A stretch of 64,000 nt of DNA from Paenibacillus melissococcoides (GTDB taxonomy: Bacteria; Bacillota; Bacilli; Paenibacillales; Paenibacillaceae), in NCBI GenBank assembly GCA_944800085.1, contig CALYLO010000012.1, forward strand, positions 62,001 through 126,000. Direction: 5' to 3'. The notes under the pieces are model-generated. The model did not search any database. It was not told the DNA's origin and saw only the letters and a list, made by a program, of their open reading frames with translations. Both the position numbers and the translations under genes were made by a program. Of the stretch, positions 59,459 through 64,000 are shown in pieces (the first letter of the stretch is position 1; every line of letters begins with the position of its first letter).

Positions 59459-61308
59459 AGCCGAAGACGAAGCGGAGCTTGAAGCGAATCACGGCCGTGG
59501 CATGGGCGGTCAGTCTGCTTGCCATGGCGTTGACAGGGGCGGTGCCTGTGCCGGGACTGTCCGGCACGGCGGAAGCGAAGGAGCAGAAGAGCGACGAGGC
59601 AGCGCCCTCGCGCGCTTCGATCCAGACGGATGCGGCCGCCTTCATGAAGTCCGCCCACGGCATCGAGATCGCGGTGGAGCGGGTCATCTACGGACAGCGG
59701 GACAACGGGCGCTAGGTGGCCGCCGTGTTCCAGTTGAAGAATAGTTCCGGGAAGCGGGTCCGCATCCCCGATTATGAGCTCGCCGTCCGGATGGCGTCCG
59801 GGGCGGAAGCCGCAATGGAGCCGAGCGCGGGCAGCCCGCGCTTCCTCATGCCGGGCCAGACCGCGGAGTGGCGCTGGATGAGCCGGACGCTGGCGGAGGA
59901 ATCCGCTCCGGTCCGGTTCATCTGGAAGAAGACGGACCGGGAGGTGTATCCGGCCAAGGTGACCGTTCTCGGCGGAATGCCTATCCGGGACGTATGGGAG
60001 AACGACTACAGCCCGATGACCGATCCGGAGAGGGTGAAGCCTTGGGGGCAGCCTTTTCAATTGAATGGTCCTGCCGGCACCTCGATGCTCATCTTTACCC
60101 CGATAAGCATCGTGAAGAGCTCGGGCAAGCCGGAACAGACGACGGAGCGGGCGCGCGAGAAGCTGGATACGGTGCATATCGTGACCTTGCGGGTAGAGAA
60201 CCGGAATAATATTAGCGAGAAGCTCCCCGAGTTCACCTTGACCGCATGGTCGGATACCGCCATCTATGACGGGAAGCGGCTCGGCCAGCCGGATCCGCCC
60301 GTCCTCAAGCCGGGCGAAGCGGTTCAGTTGCGCTATGCCGTCGAGACGGGAGCGAACCGGGAGCTTACCCTGTTGCGGGTGCTGATGCCGGAGACGTTCC
60401 TGCCGCCCGACGCCTCTGATCCGGCTCAGGCGGTAACCTACCAGGTCGGGCGGATTCAGATTGCCGTGCCTAGGCAGGCGGAGGCCTCCGTGCCGCCGAT
60501 CGATTATAAGCTGGGGACGCCGATGAAGTTCTCCTCCGGTTCGGATCTATTCCCGAAGGGGCTGAATATGTCCATCGAGGAAGACACGATGCTGGTGAAC
60601 AAAGAGGCCGGCTTCACTGCGCTGCTCCTCCGGTTCAAGCTGGAGAACAAGAGCGGCTCGTCCATCATCCCGCCGCCGTTCCATGCGGAGCTTGAGGGCG
60701 CGGACGGGACGCGGTATGGCGGGGAACGAATCGGCACGCCGCCGGCCGAACCGAAGGCGCTCATCCCGAATGCCGCCATCGTCGAGTCGCATCTGTTCAT
60801 TCTGCCGGAAGGCGAGACGGGCAAGGATCTGCTGCTGCATCTTGTCGACAACCGGGAAGAGAAGGGTTACCCTGTCGTCATGGACACGTTCCGCTTCTCG
60901 ACGACGCTGGACAACACCTCCGATCTCATCTACGACATGTATCCGTTCCGCATCAAGATCGACAATTGGGATGGCAAGTGGATCCGGGACGTGAATCCGA
61001 TGACGCAATCGGACTCCTCCTACGACCTGGAGCTCAGGCTCAATATCGATCGGGCGCGGCAGGTGATGGCCGATGCGAATCTCTCCCGTATCCGGCTGGA
61101 GCTGACGGATCATGGCGGCCGGGTACTGGGAACGAAGCAGTTCTCGCTCGTCGACGAGCCGCGGCTGACGGACGGAGTGCAGCATATCTATTTCGAGAAT
61201 ATCGGTATGGCGAGCGTCAAATATCCGGTGATGGTCAATTTCTACGAGACGCTGGATACCCCGTACGGTCCGGTCAAGCGGTTCTTGGGCCGGGTCATCC
61301 GGAATTAG
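59455..61308 (+). pseudogene. Secreted RND-operon protein with an amber stop
   Basis: Third gene of the exporter operon. The signal peptide is KRITAVAWAVSLLAMALTGA ... GTAEAKEQ. The frame reaches GQRDNGR and then TAG (59713-59715), and continues in the same frame without interruption as VAAVFQLKNSSGKRVRIPDY to 61308. Without the stop it would be about 617 aa, with several beta-sandwich-like repeats (VFQLKNSS, RVENRNNISEKLPEFTL, RFKLENKSGSSIIPPPFHAE) typical of secreted DUF4352-like modules. Either a nonsense mutation or a base error; translation could restart at GTG 59716. Confidence 0.75.
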
Positions 61309-61345
61309 CGGCGAGAACCACTCAAACAAATGCAAAAGCATGGCC

Positions 61346-61382
61346 AAGGCTGCAGAACCTGAGAAGGTTTTGCAGCCTTTTT
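61346..61382 (+). terminator. Terminator of the RND operon
   Basis: AAGGCTGCA (61346-61354) pairs with TGCAGCCTT (61371-61379), with AACC/GGTT continuing inside, followed by T5. A strong intrinsic terminator. Confidence 0.85.
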
Positions 61383-61445
61383 GAATGAAGAGAACGGAGC
61401 GATCATCTCTATCCGTGGCAGCGGCATGAAAAAAAGAGTGTATTC

Positions 61446-61471
61446 TAGTAAAATGGTTTAGTAAAATAGTT
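61446..61471. repeat. Tandem 13-bp repeats before the LacI gene
   Basis: TAGTAAAATGGTT (61446-61458) is followed directly by TAGTAAAATAGTT (61459-61471), 12 of 13 identical. They lie 105 bases before the TTG start of the LacI-family gene and may be regulatory or promoter-proximal sequence. Confidence 0.5.
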
Positions 61472-61575
61472 AATAATGCAACCCATAAATGTTAACCAAT
61501 CAGCCGGGAGGGGGAGGGGTTCGCCAAAAAATCGGGTTTCATGGATAAAACAAGTGCTGTAGGAGGGAAAGCGGC

Positions 61576-62538
61576 TTGAAGAGCAGATTGAAGGAAATTG
61601 CGGAGCTTGCGGATGTATCGGTCGCAACGGTGTCCAACGTATTGAATGGCCGTAAAAATGTAGGACAAGCGACCCGGGAGCGAGTGCTGAAAATATGCAT
61701 GGAGAGGGGATACTATTCAAGCTCTTCGAACAAGGCGGTGAGCAGCAGCACCGTAATGTTCATTTTCAGTGATTTTGATCGGGAATATTACTTGCGGATT
61801 ATTAAAGGAATTAACCATTGTCTGACGGAGAATGGCTATGATTTGGTTATTTGCACGAATAAGTCCAGTCAAAAATTTATGCGCAATAACTTCGCCTGCG
61901 GGATCATTTGCCTTGATCGCCATATGAGCGACGACGTCCTGATCGAATACGCGAAGCCCCATTTCCCGGTCGTGCTGATGGATCGGATGATCGCCCACGA
62001 TTACGCAAATACGAAAAGCGTCGTCGTCGATAATTATCCCGTCATGTGCGAGATGGTTCAAGGGCTTGTGGACAAAGGGTACAGGCGGTTCGGCTTTCTC
62101 GGCGGGGTCGACTTCACGCTGGACCACAAGGAACGCTTTGCGGCTTTCAAGGATACGCTTCATCACAATGGCCTGACCTTCGATTCGCGTCATTATTTCC
62201 ATGGCGATTACAGCGAGACGAGCGGGTACCAGGCGGCGAAGCTTATCATTCTAAGCAATGAACTGCCGGAAGTGCTCGTCTGCGCGAATGACCATATGGC
62301 GCTCGGCGCGTTCAAGGCCTTCGAGGAAAATAAGATCAAGGTTCCCGAAGACATTGCGGTGACGGGCTTCGACAACACCGACGCGGCGATGATGGCGGGA
62401 CTGACGACGATCGCGATTCCGCGGTATGAATGCGGTTACTTGGCGGCGAAGGAGCTGCTGGCGATGATACGCGGCCAAGCGAATCGGGAGCCCGTGAAGC
62501 TGAATGCAACGATTCAATGGAGAAAAACAACGAAATGA
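61576..62538 (+). CDS. LacI-family transcriptional regulator
   Basis: A 320-aa sugar-responsive repressor. The HTH is LKEIAELADVSVATVSNVLN (4-23) followed by the hinge helix region; the periplasmic-binding-like effector domain runs from about 57 (VMFIFSDFDREYYLRIIKGI) to 310 (VTGFDNTDAAMMAGLTTIAI). TTG start with AGGAGGG eight bases upstream. The gene lies directly before an ABC sugar-binding protein whose promoter carries TAAGCGCTTA, the expected type of LacI operator. Confidence 0.92.
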   Translation: MKSRLKEIAELADVSVATVSNVLNGRKNVGQATRERVLKICMERGYYSSSSNKAVSSSTVMFIFSDFDREYYLRIIKGINHCLTENGYDLVICTNKSSQKFMRNNFACGIICLDRHMSDDVLIEYAKPHFPVVLMDRMIAHDYANTKSVVVDNYPVMCEMVQGLVDKGYRRFGFLGGVDFTLDHKERFAAFKDTLHHNGLTFDSRHYFHGDYSETSGYQAAKLIILSNELPEVLVCANDHMALGAFKAFEENKIKVPEDIAVTGFDNTDAAMMAGLTTIAIPRYECGYLAAKELLAMIRGQANREPVKLNATIQWRKTTK

Positions 62539-62626
62539 GTAAAAATATATAATCATTTTACTTAGTTAAGAGTTAAAGTTTATCTAATAAAGAATAAAAA
62601 CATCGGATTATTTCACTTATTTTTTA

Positions 62627-62672
62627 TTGCATTCACACAAAATATCCGTTAAGATGTGTTTGTAAGCGCTTA
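62627..62672 (+). promoter_or_regulatory. Promoter and LacI-type operator of the sugar-binding gene
   Basis: TTGCAT (62627-62632), 17 bases, TAAGAT (62650-62655) form a good promoter. TAAGCGCTTA (62663-62672), a perfect 10-bp palindrome, covers the expected transcription start, the standard place for a LacI-family repressor. The core AAGCGCTT also occurs at 48729-48736. Confidence 0.7.
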
Positions 62673-62710
62673 ACTACGAAGTATTCATCTTAATCGGGGA
62701 GGCGTAAAAA

Positions 62711-63985
62711 ATGAGTAAGAGAAAATACATTACGCGCACGCTTAGCTTGCTGACCGTGCTGGCCGTGATTACGGCGCTGGTAGGTTGCGGCGGCGGATCG
62801 GACAGCAAAAATGCCAATCCTTCCACGGATTCTTCGGGGCAGGAGAAGATGAGTAAGATTACGATTTTCCAATCCAAGGTTGAGATCGCAGAGCAATTAG
62901 AGAAACTGGCTCAGAAATATACAGAGGAAACCGGCAATGAGGCGGAAGTATGGGGCGCTGCCGGCGATAACTATATTACGCAGCTGCAGGCGAAGTTGAC
63001 GAGCAACCAAGGGCCGTCCATCTTCAGCATCGGGCCGGGCACGGAAGCCGAGAAGTTCAAGTCGTATTTCTACGATATGAGCAATGAAGGGTACGCGAAG
63101 AATGTAGCGCCGAACATGGCGTTGGAAATGGACGGCAAAGTGACGGGCATTCCGTATGGCGTTGAAGGCTACGGCCTGGTATACAACAAGGATCTCGTCA
63201 ACCCTTCCGAGGTGACGGACCTGGATTCCTTCACCAAGACGCTGGAAAAGTTCAAGAATGAAAACATCAACGGTCTGGCGCTTTCTCAAGAAGCGTATTT
63301 CCTCATCGGCCATATCATCAATACGCCGTTCGCCTTGCAGCCCGATCCGGTCGACTACATTAATAAGCTGAACAAGGGCGAAGTGAAGATGGCCGACACG
63401 AAGGAATTCCAGGAGTTCGCCAAGCTCATGGAAGCCATCAAGGCCTATGCGAAAAATCCGATGGAGATCAAGTACGATACGCAAATGGGTGACTTTGCAA
63501 CCGGCAAGACGGCGATGGTGCATCAAGGCAATTGGAGCTACTCGATGCTGAAGGACTTCGGCGACTTCGGCTCCAACATCGGAATGATGCCGCTTCCAAT
63601 CAACGGCAACCAGAAGCTGACGGTAGGCGTGGCAAGCTACTGGGCCATTAACGGGACAGCGGATGCCGATGAAATCAAAGCCGCAAACGCTTTCTTGGAT
63701 TGGCTCTTCAACAGCGAGACCGGCAAGAAGACGATTGTGGAGGATTTCCAGTTCATTCCGGCTATGACCAATATCGACGCAGGCAATATGGACCCATTAT
63801 CTCAAGCGGTATATGAAGCCACGCAGAGCGGGGAGACGTTAATGACGGCGCACACCTACTTCCCGGCTGGCATCATTACCAACGATCTGGCGCCGGCAGC
63901 TCAAGCGTTCTTCCTGGATAAGTCGATGACGGGAGAGCAATTCCTCAAGAAGCTGGATGAAATCTGGGCCAAAGCGACCAAATAA
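62711..63985 (+). CDS. ABC transporter sugar-binding lipoprotein
   Basis: Extracellular solute-binding protein, family 1, 424 aa. Signal peptide with lipobox LVGC (C26) then a Ser/Asn-rich linker; mature domains include ITIFQSKVEIAEQLEKLAQK, GIPYGVEGYGLVYNKDLV, KTAMVHQGNWSYSMLKDFGD and ANAFLDWLFNSETGKK, typical of oligosaccharide-binding proteins. GGGGAGGCG precedes the ATG. Permease genes are expected beyond the window edge. Confidence 0.93.
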   Translation: MSKRKYITRTLSLLTVLAVITALVGCGGGSDSKNANPSTDSSGQEKMSKITIFQSKVEIAEQLEKLAQKYTEETGNEAEVWGAAGDNYITQLQAKLTSNQGPSIFSIGPGTEAEKFKSYFYDMSNEGYAKNVAPNMALEMDGKVTGIPYGVEGYGLVYNKDLVNPSEVTDLDSFTKTLEKFKNENINGLALSQEAYFLIGHIINTPFALQPDPVDYINKLNKGEVKMADTKEFQEFAKLMEAIKAYAKNPMEIKYDTQMGDFATGKTAMVHQGNWSYSMLKDFGDFGSNIGMMPLPINGNQKLTVGVASYWAINGTADADEIKAANAFLDWLFNSETGKKTIVEDFQFIPAMTNIDAGNMDPLSQAVYEATQSGETLMTAHTYFPAGIITNDLAPAAQAFFLDKSMTGEQFLKKLDEIWAKATK

Positions 63986-64000
63986 TTATAAGATAGTTGC

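Noticed and set aside
1..64000. CRISPR array or canonical tRNA/rRNA genes
   Set aside because: No regularly spaced repeats and no complete cloverleaf found; only tmRNA and the partial tRNA-like helix at 12035-12075.

Overview
The window looks like a low-to-mid GC Firmicute, most likely Paenibacillus. The tmRNA proteolysis tag (GKQQTSYALAA) is of the Paenibacillus type. The flanking chromosome carries typical Paenibacillus genes: copper-amine-oxidase-like/NlpC-P60 wall hydrolase, LacI regulator with a lipoprotein sugar-binding protein, a Gram-positive RND exporter, and IS110-, IS1111- and IS1182-type elements. The species is not determined from sequence alone.

Positions 219-582 hold ssrA (tmRNA). 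A contractile-tailed temperate prophage of about 40.6 kb is inserted at its 3' end, between a 9-bp core at 574-582 (attL) and the same core at 41203-41211 (attR). At attR the displaced tmRNA 3' terminus with its encoded CCA and its native terminator are still visible. The prophage reads left to right: large serine integrase, ImmA-like protease and cI-like repressor (leftward), operator array, Cro-like gene and small early genes; replication module (O-like protein, helicase loader, DnaB); orphan C5 methyltransferase and accessory genes; ArpU-like late regulator; a 400-bp highly structured non-coding segment; tyrosine recombinase, HNH nuclease, terminase, portal, protease, capsid, connector genes; tail sheath, tube, frameshifted chaperone, tape measure, baseplate, fibre; holin, a three-domain endolysin, a NAGPA-type protein; then a right-end cargo block (ribbon-helix-helix protein, lipoprotein, LytTR-like protein, small membrane peptides).

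The prophage is probably damaged. The major capsid gene carries a frameshift, and an IS110 element with a bridge-RNA-like non-coding region sits between the neck and sheath genes. Regulation appears as a five-copy 17-bp operator around the lysis/lysogeny switch and twin palindromes in front of the ribbon-helix-helix gene.

Right of attR (41.2-64 kb) is host chromosome with decay and mobile DNA. It holds a group II intron-like 5' fragment directly after the ssrA terminator, a short SWIM zinc-finger gene, an IS1111-type element with a frameshifted transposase, and a truncated and frameshifted cache-domain sensor gene. Next come a tyrosine phosphatase, a sugar isomerase/oxidoreductase pair, an NlpC/P60 hydrolase, a two-component system, an IS1182-family element, an RND exporter operon whose third gene has an amber stop, and finally a LacI regulator next to an ABC sugar-binding lipoprotein. 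The palindrome AAGCGCTT lies in front of both the isomerase/oxidoreductase pair and the sugar-binding protein, suggesting one LacI-type regulator controls both.
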